The notes beneath the pieces are model-generated. The model ran no database searches. It was not told where the DNA came from and was given only the letters and a program-made list of their open reading frames with translations. A stretch of 64,000 nucleotides of DNA from a virus. Location of the stretch: the IMG/VR virus record IMGVR_UViG_3300033145_003233, positions 1-64,000 of that record; one strand, given 5' to 3'. Below are positions 15,101 to 23,307 of this stretch, one piece after another. Both the position numbers and the translations under genes were made by a program. How positions within the stretch are numbered: the stretch's first letter is position 1; every line of letters begins with the position of its first letter.

Positions 15101-17806
15101 GATTTCTGTTTTAGCAGCAGATACTTTAATATCTTTTTCACTAGACTGACAAGCTTCCATTCCTCCGCCGCCTGCTGGTGCTCCGCCGCCATATCCCATA
15201 TCCTTAGTTTCCTCTTCTCCGTTTAAGTCGGCATCAATATCTTCTACAGGGCCTTCGATAACATCTCCAATATCATCCGGGCATATCTCTTCCTCTGCCC
15301 CAGCACCATCTTGAATATCAATAATAAGACCACCATCTCCAGAAACTTCCACCTTAATAACAGCGGCTGCTACCGATTCATCGTCAATCATTTCTTGTGC
15401 AAACTTTTTAACTCCAGCAACAAAAGCTTCCTTGTCAGTAATAGGAACTCCTATATCTTCCATGGTAGCTTTAATTTGGTATCTTCCATCTTCAGGCTTA
15501 TCAAGAGCTTTAATAGCAGAATTAAGAGCATCTGCTTTAGTAATAAAATCTCCCTGTACCAAACTATTTAACTTACTTTTTGCTAAAGCATCAACTTTAT
15601 CCATAGTAGTTATATCATTAACTATATGGTTAATAGTATCAAAGAGATCTTCTGCCTTCATACCTGTTTGAGCATTATCTGCCGTTGAAAGAACCAAAGC
15701 ATCTACAGTAGATACACTATTTTGAGAAGCAGTTTTATTAAAATAAGCTGCATTAGCAGCTATCATATTTCTATTCTCTTTCTTTTGAGGTAGAGAATTA
15801 ATAATAGAAAGAAAAGCAACCTTCGTTTTCATGCTGGCATTATCACTAATAAGAGAAGAAATCTTCTTAACTTCTTCTGGAGACTTGCGATATTTAGCAA
15901 TAACATCGGCCACTATGTTTGTAGCAGTCTTAACAAGAGACAAAGAGTAATCCTTATTTGCCCATCGTTTCAAGCCATCTGTCATAGAAATATTTCTTAG
16001 CTGATCTTCTGTAATGGTTTCTAAATTACCTATAAACTTATGCTTAGTAAGAAGTTCTCTAATTTGAGCTTGTGTAATATATTCGGTATAATCTTCTGCT
16101 AAATCTCCAGCTATATCTCTGCTAAAATCATCCCATTGTTTTTCAGTAATAACATCAGGATACTCATTAAAGTGAATAACAGCATCGCCTAATGCACTTT
16201 CGGTTTTCAACTGATCTTCTGTAATGGTTTCGTATGTACCTTTGCGAACCTGTGGGCTTTCGCTAGTCGTATCATTAGATCTTTCCGACCCACCAACCTG
16301 TTCTTTGCTTTCGGTAATACCTTCATACACTTCTCCCGTCCTAGGATGAAGCTGTTCTTCTTCTTTCATAAGTTGTTTCTCTGTTATTACTTCCAGATTA
16401 TCAGCACCGGCTGCTGTTTTTATATTCTTATCATTAGTAGCCATTTTTGCTCCTATATCTAATTGATTATTAATATTTTTATTTAACCTATTATTTAAAT
16501 CACACATACTCTGAACTAGAGAATTGATCTTATTACTTAACTTTTCATTTATTTCGGAAAAATCCTCTTTATTTTTTGAAGATTTTTTAGGCATAGTCAG
16601 ACTTCCAAGCCCTCCCAGGTCAGAAGTTTGAGCACCAGGAGCTTCTCCTCCTCCACCTTGTGGTGGCATTTGTTGTGGCATTACTGGGTCAGGGAATTGT
16701 TCTGTAGGAATAGGAGATTCACTATCGGCTGTTATTTCGGGAGAAGGTAATGCCCCATAACCCATTTCAACTAGTTCATCAAAGATACCTTGGACATCAG
16801 CCATAGCTTTTACTAAATCGCTAACATATTCCATAGAAACATTTTCTTTTTGCTGTAGCATACTTTTTACAACATTTTCCATTTCATTCATGCTACTTTT
16901 AAGGGAATCTAACTCTTTTACTCCTCCCAACTTAGCAAGAATTTTACTATCATCAGTATCAAGATATGACTCTTTAAGAAGCCTATTAACATTTTTTGAA
17001 AGCGATGCTACTTTCTTCTCAAGATTTGGAACATTAAGAACACACCTAACCCCACAAATATCACAAGCAGGATTAACTACAAAACTATTTTCTATAAATT
17101 TTAAACCATAATTGTGCTCAAAAATCGCTTGTTCTGCATGTTTAAGCATTTCAGGATTATCTGAGGAGCTTCCGCACAAGGGGCATTTTTCTTCTTTATC
17201 TGTAGGGCTATTATGATAAGCGCATCTTATATCTCCACTATACTTTCTATTTTTCCTATTAGAGACATGAGAGCAATAGTCCTCTGCTGTATTAGCTTTA
17301 TTATGACAAACAGAACAAAGACTTGATTCTACTGAGCATCCCATTGATGTCCCTGTAATATATCCTTCTTCAAGACCTCTTGCCAAACGTGGATAGGCAA
17401 CTTTATCTACCCTACCAATAATATAAATTCCACCTTCTTTTTTATCGTACCACGAATGAACACATTCTCCCCTTGCTTTTTCTACATCATCATTTTGATG
17501 ATTAGTAAACAAGGGAACTCCCACAAATGACTCTGTAGCAGTTTTAAGTTCTTTCTCGCTAAAAGAATCTCCATTATCATTTGGTTCATCTTTTTTAATA
17601 GCAAAGATTTTTATATATAAATGATCTGGATGTTCTTTAGTAGCTTCTTTAAGATCAAATCCACCCAAATCTTCACCCTCTATATCAACAGAAGCTGTTT
17701 TTATTTGATTGGGCAAATTATAAATATCCCATCCTTCTCCTTCTGGCCTGTTTAATGCCTTAATAGGACATTTATAAGAAAAAGTTGCTCTTTTATACAT
17801 TGCCAT
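12200..17806 (-). CDS. Head maturation protease-scaffold polyprotein (1868 aa)
   Basis: Residues 55-160 look like a prohead serine protease: PLFTNHQ (His103) followed by GRVDKVAYPRLARGLEEGYITGTSMGCS (Ser154/158), then a cysteine-rich insert with CSVCHNK, CPLCG and CDICG pairs. The middle has five ITEKQL/ITEDQL-like repeats (residues ~480-640), helical segments, a second zinc ribbon (CPACG...CNNC) and a third CPSC. The C-terminal third is acidic, Met/Gly/Pro-rich and low-complexity with repeated GDPM and MGHE units, ending in a coiled-coil-like helix. Length is far above a usual protease (~200-300 aa), so protease and scaffold seem fused. KTA motifs at several points may be self-cleavage sites. 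Capsid genes follow directly. Confidence 0.65.
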   Translation of the reverse strand: MAMYKRATFSYKCPIKALNRPEGEGWDIYNLPNQIKTASVDIEGEDLGGFDLKEATKEHPDHLYIKIFAIKKDEPNDNGDSFSEKELKTATESFVGVPLFTNHQNDDVEKARGECVHSWYDKKEGGIYIIGRVDKVAYPRLARGLEEGYITGTSMGCSVESSLCSVCHNKANTAEDYCSHVSNRKNRKYSGDIRCAYHNSPTDKEEKCPLCGSSSDNPEMLKHAEQAIFEHNYGLKFIENSFVVNPACDICGVRCVLNVPNLEKKVASLSKNVNRLLKESYLDTDDSKILAKLGGVKELDSLKSSMNEMENVVKSMLQQKENVSMEYVSDLVKAMADVQGIFDELVEMGYGALPSPEITADSESPIPTEQFPDPVMPQQMPPQGGGGEAPGAQTSDLGGLGSLTMPKKSSKNKEDFSEINEKLSNKINSLVQSMCDLNNRLNKNINNQLDIGAKMATNDKNIKTAAGADNLEVITEKQLMKEEEQLHPRTGEVYEGITESKEQVGGSERSNDTTSESPQVRKGTYETITEDQLKTESALGDAVIHFNEYPDVITEKQWDDFSRDIAGDLAEDYTEYITQAQIRELLTKHKFIGNLETITEDQLRNISMTDGLKRWANKDYSLSLVKTATNIVADVIAKYRKSPEEVKKISSLISDNASMKTKVAFLSIINSLPQKKENRNMIAANAAYFNKTASQNSVSTVDALVLSTADNAQTGMKAEDLFDTINHIVNDITTMDKVDALAKSKLNSLVQGDFITKADALNSAIKALDKPEDGRYQIKATMEDIGVPITDKEAFVAGVKKFAQEMIDDESVAAAVIKVEVSGDGGLIIDIQDGAGAEEEICPDDIGDVIEGPVEDIDADLNGEEETKDMGYGGGAPAGGGGMEACQSSEKDIKVSAAKTEIQKKAQMMGGEMGGQGGMGQGPGAGASMPQAPAMETPPMENLSEEGGFGEEGGLEDTLEPLPPGSICPACGSDDVDIIGGKGKCNNCSSEMTYKVEVNVTKWQGTTPSEEEELGAAEEGFEGEGFEMPTEPEMGMGQEAEMGEIPSAASVNNWRIPKFATVMKLTPEVVKKASSNDIKIGSISPATGKPNTVKVGEGSYICLDTGTKYKVSYMVSKDGKQVYGQWEWEPKVANAICPSCNRAKQRFVKALSSMDMKIGDFDKLELKDQVDTILKLKQAGKLKSIKTASKEGSVIDDYKLAYGGYGDSFPIESCIEKLSRRFGQNALCLSGPDEGKPLAESVCNRLKKADIYTSNISVKLADSWSDTDGDEDCITHQVRSGHGLRQSAEICASLKIAVADGEDFLADEMAGEDIVSDAPVEEEGMGDEIDPFAEEGGGDIGGTVTLELPSEIVEQLGQAIEVAEGGGIGEEGIEGDPMAEGIEGDPMGDPMGDPMAEGIDESIAPGELDETKPSMPGMGGGEMKPADPMGGGEMKAVDPGSMNLQDQPMGGGNMKPATPGVAPFENDMQNDMQNNKGIPQQTSNVEIKVDGRPVTAGAEKDPKEDLVANNSIGKVGKPMMDLSSVINVLNKQAGEKEISQETAQDSKDIGQYTEGPEGGKMGHEGETIPSAGKPSVPRDNATMGQEPSDLNPQDKPLPVIPSDDGTMGHEKEVGLSGGDSRFTGGDQGQGKTELASVDKDLYHMRGFGSSKDGISSLAERIAKKLAPKEPVAKDKDIQPFSGDSTIGKEEKFKAEEINESDIKSDSGMMGHESETIGSKPDSPKDHPEVFTGNAQQGKEELDSEKTTKDKGTVIAKSDSESEAYRVAGRMLQTKRIEASELQMKIDELKSYKAEQIKDFEKAIFAGEKGLNTVSDGKLSQSVQINEASSVRNNQDELSSKLSSMFTLGKQNQEADDNTLTQLRKTYGK

Positions 17807-17819
17807 AATTATTATTCCC

Positions 17820-18107
17820 TTATATAACTCTGTTAGTATGCAAACTAGGCATAGTTTTTAATTGTCTATCTTGTTCTCCAGAAGAGATGCCTCTACTTTC
17901 TAATTCTTTTCTATAAACTGATGCTTGATCAAAGTATTTACCTTCATTAACACTTATTCGAGATGCTTCAATAGCATCTTTTAAAGCTCCTAATAAAGAT
18001 CCTGTATCCATTTGTTTTGCCTTCTCTTCTTCTCGTTGAAAATCTACCTTAAATGGATCGTACCCTTCAAAAGTATTTGCATATTTTTTAGTAATAATTC
18101 TTTTCAT
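17820..18107 (-). CDS. Hypothetical virion-region protein (95 aa)
   Basis: It starts MKRIITKKYANTFEGYDPF and is mostly charged helix. The N-terminal KKYAN resembles the Lys-x-Ala motif found near the start of several head-region proteins. It is packed between a zinc-ribbon gene and the protease polyprotein and is likely co-transcribed with them. Confidence 0.6.
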   Translation of the reverse strand: MKRIITKKYANTFEGYDPFKVDFQREEEKAKQMDTGSLLGALKDAIEASRISVNEGKYFDQASVYRKELESRGISSGEQDRQLKTMPSLHTNRVI

Positions 18108-18266
18108 TTATAATTTTGCCCCACAAGTAGGACATGTGCTCTTACTAGATGAAAAACAACTCCCACAACGAGAGCAGCAAACTGTATTCTTTTCTTCTTC
18201 CATTTGTTCTTTTCTTATTCCAAATGTGTATTTTCTATTATTTTTTTGGCCACATTTTAAAAACAT
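18108..18266 (-). CDS. Small zinc-ribbon protein (52 aa)
   Basis: ATG at 18266 has a GGAG site nine bases upstream and the stop is immediately followed by the next ATG. The product carries CCSRCGSC near residue 32 and CPTCG near the C-terminus, a four-cysteine zinc ribbon. It lies 24 bases past the promoter-like element at 18290-18323. Confidence 0.6.
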   Translation of the reverse strand: MFLKCGQKNNRKYTFGIRKEQMEEEKNTVCCSRCGSCFSSSKSTCPTCGAKL

Positions 18267-18289
18267 ATTCTGTTCTCCTACTTATAGAC

Positions 18290-18323
18290 ATTATATATTT
18301 GCAATATAAATAAAAAAATCCTC
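18290..18323 (-). promoter_or_regulatory. Second-class promoter, GAGGATTTTT - TATAAT
   Basis: GAGGATTTTTTTA at 18311-18323 and TATAAT at 18290-18295 on the minus strand, about 20 bases apart. It lies in the gap after the FeoA-like gene and precedes the zinc-ribbon gene and protease polyprotein. Confidence 0.55.
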
Positions 18324-18328
18324 TATAT

Positions 18329-18544
18329 TTATATATAGATACGCTGAGCAGCAAATCGTCCTAACCCTATTTTTGACCCCTTAACAAAGATAGATATTGG
18401 GCCATTAAGAAATCCCTTAGAAATGATTTGAATTTTAGAACCTGGAATAATCCCCATTGAGATTAAACAATAAGAAAGACTGCCGTTCCCACCTATTCTG
18501 GAAACAACTCCTTTCTGGCCCTCCTCCATTTCAGCTAAACTCAA
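18329..18544 (-). CDS. FeoA-like SH3-fold protein (71 aa)
   Basis: The full length matches the FeoA/core pattern: MSLAEMEEGQKGVVSRIGG, then LISMGIIPGSKIQII and GPISIFVKGSKIGLGRFAAQRIYI. In bacteria FeoA binds the cytoplasmic side of FeoB in ferrous iron uptake, and similar SH3 domains occur in metal-dependent repressors. No FeoB is present here. In this head-gene setting it may be reused as a structural or regulatory small domain. Confidence 0.7.
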   Translation of the reverse strand: MSLAEMEEGQKGVVSRIGGNGSLSYCLISMGIIPGSKIQIISKGFLNGPISIFVKGSKIGLGRFAAQRIYI

Positions 18545-18548
18545 TTCC

Positions 18549-18965
18549 TTATCCCTTAACGTGTCTTGGTATTTCTATGGCTGCTAACTGATCAACTGAA
18601 TATTTAGGGGCACCTTTCGGAAATGGTATCCCCCATTTTTCAGAAGTATGACTTAAAGCTGCTACAGATGTAGTAAAATATTCTCCGCTAGGAGCATAAA
18701 CTTTTTTTGTTGGATCATCAGGTAATTTTTTTATTCCAGCAAAAAACATTTTCTTTCCTTCTTTGGTTAACGAAGGTCCCATAATTACAAAATAATCTGA
18801 ATCAGTTGTATAATCATGTCCTTCCCATCTTATATATGACAAAGGCCCTATGTCTTTATCAAATCTCTCTTTTAGCCTTTTAGACCTCTCATGATAAGCT
18901 GGTTCCCATTTAATTCCTCTATCTTTGATTCTTTTTCTACCAGCATATTTTAATATATTAGTCAT
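18549..18965 (-). CDS. Hypothetical protein (138 aa)
   Basis: It begins MTNILKYAGRKRIKDRG, with a basic N-terminus, and contains the segments VIMGPSLTKEGKKMFFAGIKKLPD and YAPSGEYFTTSVAAL. No domain is recognised. It overlaps the portal stop by eight bases and is co-translated with it. A neck or head-completion role is possible from position only. Confidence 0.6.
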   Translation of the reverse strand: MTNILKYAGRKRIKDRGIKWEPAYHERSKRLKERFDKDIGPLSYIRWEGHDYTTDSDYFVIMGPSLTKEGKKMFFAGIKKLPDDPTKKVYAPSGEYFTTSVAALSHTSEKWGIPFPKGAPKYSVDQLAAIEIPRHVKG

Positions 18966-21243
18966 TAGCTACATTCCCTATACATAAAATCTGACCATGT
19001 GGAATAGATGTTCTATTACATCCTATCTTGCCCTTCGAAAGACAAGCCTCGTATTGAGGATTATTCCCATTTATAGAAGCATACTTGATAAATTCTTTAT
19101 CTTCACTCGCTGCCTTATGGTTTCTTGCTGCTTCAGATATATGTTTAAAAACAGTATCAGATACAGTATCCATATTTTCATTAATAGCTTCTTCATTAAA
19201 TCTCAAAATTCTCCATCCAACATTCGCCAACTTCTGATCTCTATTTAAATCTCTTTGTTGAAAATCCTCTCTTTCATGCCAAATAGCTCCATCAATCTCT
19301 ACCCCAACTCCTATCCTAGGATAGGCGAAATCAATAGAATAAGGCCTCCCTTCCCCTGGAACCTTGATTTGATACTGAGCATATAATTCATAAGGTTGTT
19401 TCAAAGAAGTTAAAACCTTAAACATCTTTTGCTCTAACTTTGTTAATTTTATCATTTTAGGAGGTGGACCTTGTTCTTCTTCTTGTTGTTGCTGACTTTG
19501 TGATCCTCTTTTTCCTATCTTAGGCAAAGGAGTTTCAGCAGAAGCGGCCATACCCATACCGCCACCCATACCACCGCCCATACCTCCACCCATGCCGCCT
19601 CCCATGCCGCCTCCCATGCCGCCGCCCATATCTCCTCCTGCTCCAGGCATGCCTCCCATGCCTTCTCCTCCCATATCCGCTGGCATACCGCCCATACCTG
19701 CGCCCATGCCCATCGTCCCTAAATTACCAGCCTGATCTCCACCAGCAACCATACCGCTAGCAGATGCCATTATCTGCTCCTGTCTTATTTTCTCTACCTC
19801 AGAATCATAATCTAAATCTAATTCATCTAAAATTGTCTCAGCAGAAACCAGACCTTTATCATAACATTGTAACAATGTCTGTATTCTGTTGGTTTTATCT
19901 CTAAGTTGTAAATCATTCCATATTAATTCAGGATAAAGATAAACAACCTTTCCCATTTCTTTTGATTCTTTTTCATCTATAAATCCCTGCATCATAGCAA
20001 GAGGTAAAAAGACATTTTTCTCTACCCATAATTTTAATTTATTTCTCCAGTTGTCTAATCTTCTGATAAGAACCTCTACACCAACCTGAGCACTTGTATA
20101 ACCAGCCATTTCTCCATTTAGAATTGCCTGATTCAACATTAAACCATCTAAAATTTCTTTCCCGACTTGCTCTAACTCTTGTGTTATATTATGAATCTTA
20201 CCTGTAGCTCCATACCACTCATAATCAAAAGCATGATGAGTAACAATTGTAAGATTAGGATCATTAGCAACAGCAGACAATTGATTCTGAACATCTTGCA
20301 AATCATTATCTGTAGCAGGACGATCTTTATCACCTATTTTAACAACTCTAACCGGAAGAATCAATCTCTCAGCAACAATCCAGTTGGCAGTCATAATTTT
20401 AGTTTTATATGCTAAAACAGTAAATAATCTCTGAAGCATAGAAGTGCCATAAGTTCCATAATCGCTTGCATTATGCTTTAAATGACTGATACACCTATCT
20501 GATAATGGAACAGGCTGACCAGTAGCAACTAGGTCGACTAGAGATTGTGGCAAACTATCATAAATACTTCTGGGTTCTTTTCTCTGTACAATCAATTTTA
20601 ATTCTTCATCAGGCATTAAATAATATTCAGGATTATTAGCAATAGGATTATCTCTTACTTCTATATAATCAGGATTCATTAATTTTATGGTTTTAAATTT
20701 ACCATCCGGATGATTGCATTTCTCTCCCTTTTCATCCCTACCTCTACCCCCGCAATGAGGACAATCAATTTCTGTAAATGGGAAAACATCTCCCAATAAA
20801 AAATATTCATGACTAACGCTATTTAATTTATCTGTAAGATCTAAAGTCTTTACCATATCTTCGAAAAATTTTAGTATCTTTCTAGACTTACATTCTAATT
20901 TAAAACCATTCATACTAAAATTAGCATAAAAATCTACTCCTGCTGCCACCTTAGGTTCATTCATATAGTAGAACCTAGCCCATTGCATAATCTCTCTTCT
21001 TCTACTAGCAATCTGCCAGTTTTGAGGAGTATGTAAAGGACTAAAGAACATAGGTTGCGTCCATGCAACACTAGCTCCAGCTCCAGCGTATTGAGCATTT
21101 TTAGTAATAGGAAAATTAGCAGTTACGGATGACGCATATTTTTTATTAGCTCTTGGTCCACTTGATGAATTATAAGCTCCAGAAGCCGCCACCATTCTTT
21201 GTTTGTTTTTAGGTGAATTATCTGATACAATGAATTTAGCCAT
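18958..21243 (-). CDS. Portal protein fused to a DUF559/Vsr-like nuclease (761 aa)
   Basis: Residues 60-490 read as a phage portal: FFSPLHTPQNWQIASRRREIMQWARFYYMNEPKVAAGVDF, a CPHCGGRGRDEKGEKC zinc-like insert, and the long helical region LEQVGKEILDGLMLNQAILNGEMAGYTSAQVGVEVLIRRLDNWRN. A Gly-Met-rich flexible linker of about 65 residues follows. Residues 600-715 match endonuclease-fold proteins of the DUF559/Vsr type: YSIDFAYP, GVEIDGAIWH, a NRD helix and GWRILRF. The portal ring is the DNA gate of the head, so twelve nucleases would sit at the channel. All expected nuclease acidic and His residues seem present. The fusion is within one frame and not an assembly join that I can see. Confidence 0.8.
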   Translation of the reverse strand: MAKFIVSDNSPKNKQRMVAASGAYNSSSGPRANKKYASSVTANFPITKNAQYAGAGASVAWTQPMFFSPLHTPQNWQIASRRREIMQWARFYYMNEPKVAAGVDFYANFSMNGFKLECKSRKILKFFEDMVKTLDLTDKLNSVSHEYFLLGDVFPFTEIDCPHCGGRGRDEKGEKCNHPDGKFKTIKLMNPDYIEVRDNPIANNPEYYLMPDEELKLIVQRKEPRSIYDSLPQSLVDLVATGQPVPLSDRCISHLKHNASDYGTYGTSMLQRLFTVLAYKTKIMTANWIVAERLILPVRVVKIGDKDRPATDNDLQDVQNQLSAVANDPNLTIVTHHAFDYEWYGATGKIHNITQELEQVGKEILDGLMLNQAILNGEMAGYTSAQVGVEVLIRRLDNWRNKLKLWVEKNVFLPLAMMQGFIDEKESKEMGKVVYLYPELIWNDLQLRDKTNRIQTLLQCYDKGLVSAETILDELDLDYDSEVEKIRQEQIMASASGMVAGGDQAGNLGTMGMGAGMGGMPADMGGEGMGGMPGAGGDMGGGMGGGMGGGMGGGMGGGMGGGMGMAASAETPLPKIGKRGSQSQQQQEEEQGPPPKMIKLTKLEQKMFKVLTSLKQPYELYAQYQIKVPGEGRPYSIDFAYPRIGVGVEIDGAIWHEREDFQQRDLNRDQKLANVGWRILRFNEEAINENMDTVSDTVFKHISEAARNHKAASEDKEFIKYASINGNNPQYEACLSKGKIGCNRTSIPHGQILCIGNVAND

Positions 21244-21260
21244 TTTTTATCCTATGAATT

Positions 21261-21941
21261 TTAACCATCTATTTCTAGGTCTCGACAAGATTTCATTACT
21301 TCTTCTTTTCTATCGACAAAATGACGCATAAATCTTTTTGGTTCTAAACATTGATTAAATGGATCTGAAACAAAAACATCTTTTGCTGTTGAGTCATCTT
21401 GCTCAGCATTGTCTTTATCTTTTTTCTTTCTTTTTAAAGAATCTTTGCTTTGAGCAGCCCTAGAAAGATATGGATTTACAAATACATCTCGATTTGTTCC
21501 AAATGGAGATGGAGATTCTCCCTTATCTGGAACTTTTCTCTGATATGGTTTTCCTTTAGAGATTTGAGTCTGTCCACAATTATGACAAACTTTTTCTTTT
21601 TCATTCAATGCTGAGCCGCACCATTTACAAGTAGTAATAGGTTGAACTGGATCAGGATCTCCAGGATATTTGATAGGTTTAAGACCTAATTCCTTCATAT
21701 CTTTAAGTTGAGCAAAAGTAGCAAGACCATGCTTATGTCTGATTTGATTAATTTCTTTTTTAAGTTTATCTAGAACTTCAGGAGAAACATTGTTTTGTTG
21801 TGCTGATGATTCTAAACTACCCATCATAAAATTATATTTTGCAACATCATCGCCTATTGAAAGAAATGGGCCAATCCAATCCCATAGATTAGCATATCTG
21901 ATTAGCTTTTTTTTTTGGCCTCTGCTTGTTTGCCCTTGCAA
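21261..21941 (-). CDS. Zinc-ribbon protein, probable -1 frameshift extension of the upstream gene (226 aa)
   Basis: The frame has no ATG at its start; only a TTG at 21941 without a ribosome site is available, inside the upstream gene. Its frame is entered from the upstream gene by a -1 shift on a run of ten A (minus strand; 21907-21916) immediately before the upstream stop. The product contains CKWCG and CHNCG zinc-ribbon pairs and a basic low-complexity end. It may be made mainly as a fusion with the 454-aa protein. Confidence 0.6.
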   Translation of the reverse strand: MQGQTSRGQKKKLIRYANLWDWIGPFLSIGDDVAKYNFMMGSLESSAQQNNVSPEVLDKLKKEINQIRHKHGLATFAQLKDMKELGLKPIKYPGDPDPVQPITTCKWCGSALNEKEKVCHNCGQTQISKGKPYQRKVPDKGESPSPFGTNRDVFVNPYLSRAAQSKDSLKRKKKDKDNAEQDDSTAKDVFVSDPFNQCLEPKRFMRHFVDRKEEVMKSCRDLEIDG

Positions 21942-23266
21942 AAATGAGAATGCCTAGGAGACCACTGTTCTCCACAATGGTCGCATATTCTTTTTCCCGA
22001 TCTATCTATACTAGTCCCAGGTAACTTGTCTGGCATGTATTTTTTATTTTCTTCCGCTTGAGCCTCTTTCCAGTTAAAAGGTTTTGTCTTATCAACTAAT
22101 GGGCTACCAGGAATATCTCCTTTTGACCTTGCCGTTTGCAAGCGAGCCTCTGTGTTCCCATATTCTGGGAGAATTGGTTTTCTAAGTTGTCCAGGTTTTA
22201 ATTGATAATTACTAGTTTCTGGAATATTCTTATCTACTTCAAATCTCTTTTGAATATAGCCGCCTACCCAATTACCACTAGCATCTCTATATGAACGATA
22301 ATATTTATCCATAACATTTTCACGCCATATAGTTTCATAATCTATATTCCAAACATCATCTACAACAAGGCCAAAGCCCTTGTTTCTCTCAACTATATGC
22401 CAATCAGAAACAGGTTGGTGTAAAAATGGATCTATTCTTGATTGTTCTGGTCCCCATAAGATAGCATTATCCAAAGATTTGTGTTGTGCTGTTTTTTTAA
22501 GATTAAATTTTTTCTTTTTATTTTTATTAGCAGTTTTCTTTGCTATTTTTTTTAATATATTTTCTACATCTCCGAATTCATTTAATCGAGCAGGGATACC
22601 CTGTTCTTCTTCTGCTTTTAAACTTCCTGGTAAAGTATCAAAAATTTGACCTGCTATTCTTTCAATAGCTCTTGAATCACCCATAGGATCTGATACTGCA
22701 CTATAAAAAGTTTCTACCAGCTCTTTAGAAGTATCTGCCCTTCCTGAGCCATCATCATGTTGAGCGATAAGTTGTTGTGCCCCTCTTAAATCTACCTCAC
22801 TAGTTAGCCATTTTTGCACATCTGCTCCGTTAGAAAATTTTCTTTCTCCAGTATCATCCATCATCGCCCTTTGATCACCCATCATTTCAGAACTATCATT
22901 TAATCCCATTGGGTCCATAGGGAAAGGAGCTTCCTGAGCCTTTTTTAAATTAAAAGGTTTAGTCATTTTACTTTCCTTTTTAGCTGTCTTAATATTAGAC
23001 GGTTTTGTTTCTTGTAGAACTTGACTCAATTGATCTTCAGCATTCTCCATTGTTTGAGCTGGAGCTACCGCATCTTCTACTTGTGTAGAGTTGGCCCATT
23101 TATCATATTCTGCCATAACCCCCATCGCCCCTCCTAATTGAGCAACCATATCTGCCATAGTAGAAACATTGGGATCATTCTTATAAAGAGTATTCCACAG
23201 ATATTTAGCGGCTATCGGATTAACCCCAGTAGGAATAGACATCATATCCATATCCATTGTATTCAT
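21902..23266 (-). CDS. Hypothetical virion-region protein (454 aa)
   Basis: It starts MNTMDMDMMSIPTGVNPIAAKYLWNTLYKNDP and contains three FNLKKAQ-like motifs (PFNLKKAQEAPF, KFNLKKTAQHK, KPFNWKEAQAEE) spaced along its length, and a C-terminal CDHCGEQWSPRHSHFCKG zinc site. The repeated motif may mark protease cleavage sites or binding elements. Position between portal and other head-region genes suggests a head or neck protein. The gene ends in GCC-A10-GC-TAA, a slippery site leading into the next frame. Confidence 0.6.
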   Translation of the reverse strand: MNTMDMDMMSIPTGVNPIAAKYLWNTLYKNDPNVSTMADMVAQLGGAMGVMAEYDKWANSTQVEDAVAPAQTMENAEDQLSQVLQETKPSNIKTAKKESKMTKPFNLKKAQEAPFPMDPMGLNDSSEMMGDQRAMMDDTGERKFSNGADVQKWLTSEVDLRGAQQLIAQHDDGSGRADTSKELVETFYSAVSDPMGDSRAIERIAGQIFDTLPGSLKAEEEQGIPARLNEFGDVENILKKIAKKTANKNKKKKFNLKKTAQHKSLDNAILWGPEQSRIDPFLHQPVSDWHIVERNKGFGLVVDDVWNIDYETIWRENVMDKYYRSYRDASGNWVGGYIQKRFEVDKNIPETSNYQLKPGQLRKPILPEYGNTEARLQTARSKGDIPGSPLVDKTKPFNWKEAQAEENKKYMPDKLPGTSIDRSGKRICDHCGEQWSPRHSHFCKGKQAEAKKKS

Positions 23267-23307
23267 AAAACTTTGTGCTTTTTTTATTTTAAGATTAAAA
23301 ATTATTA

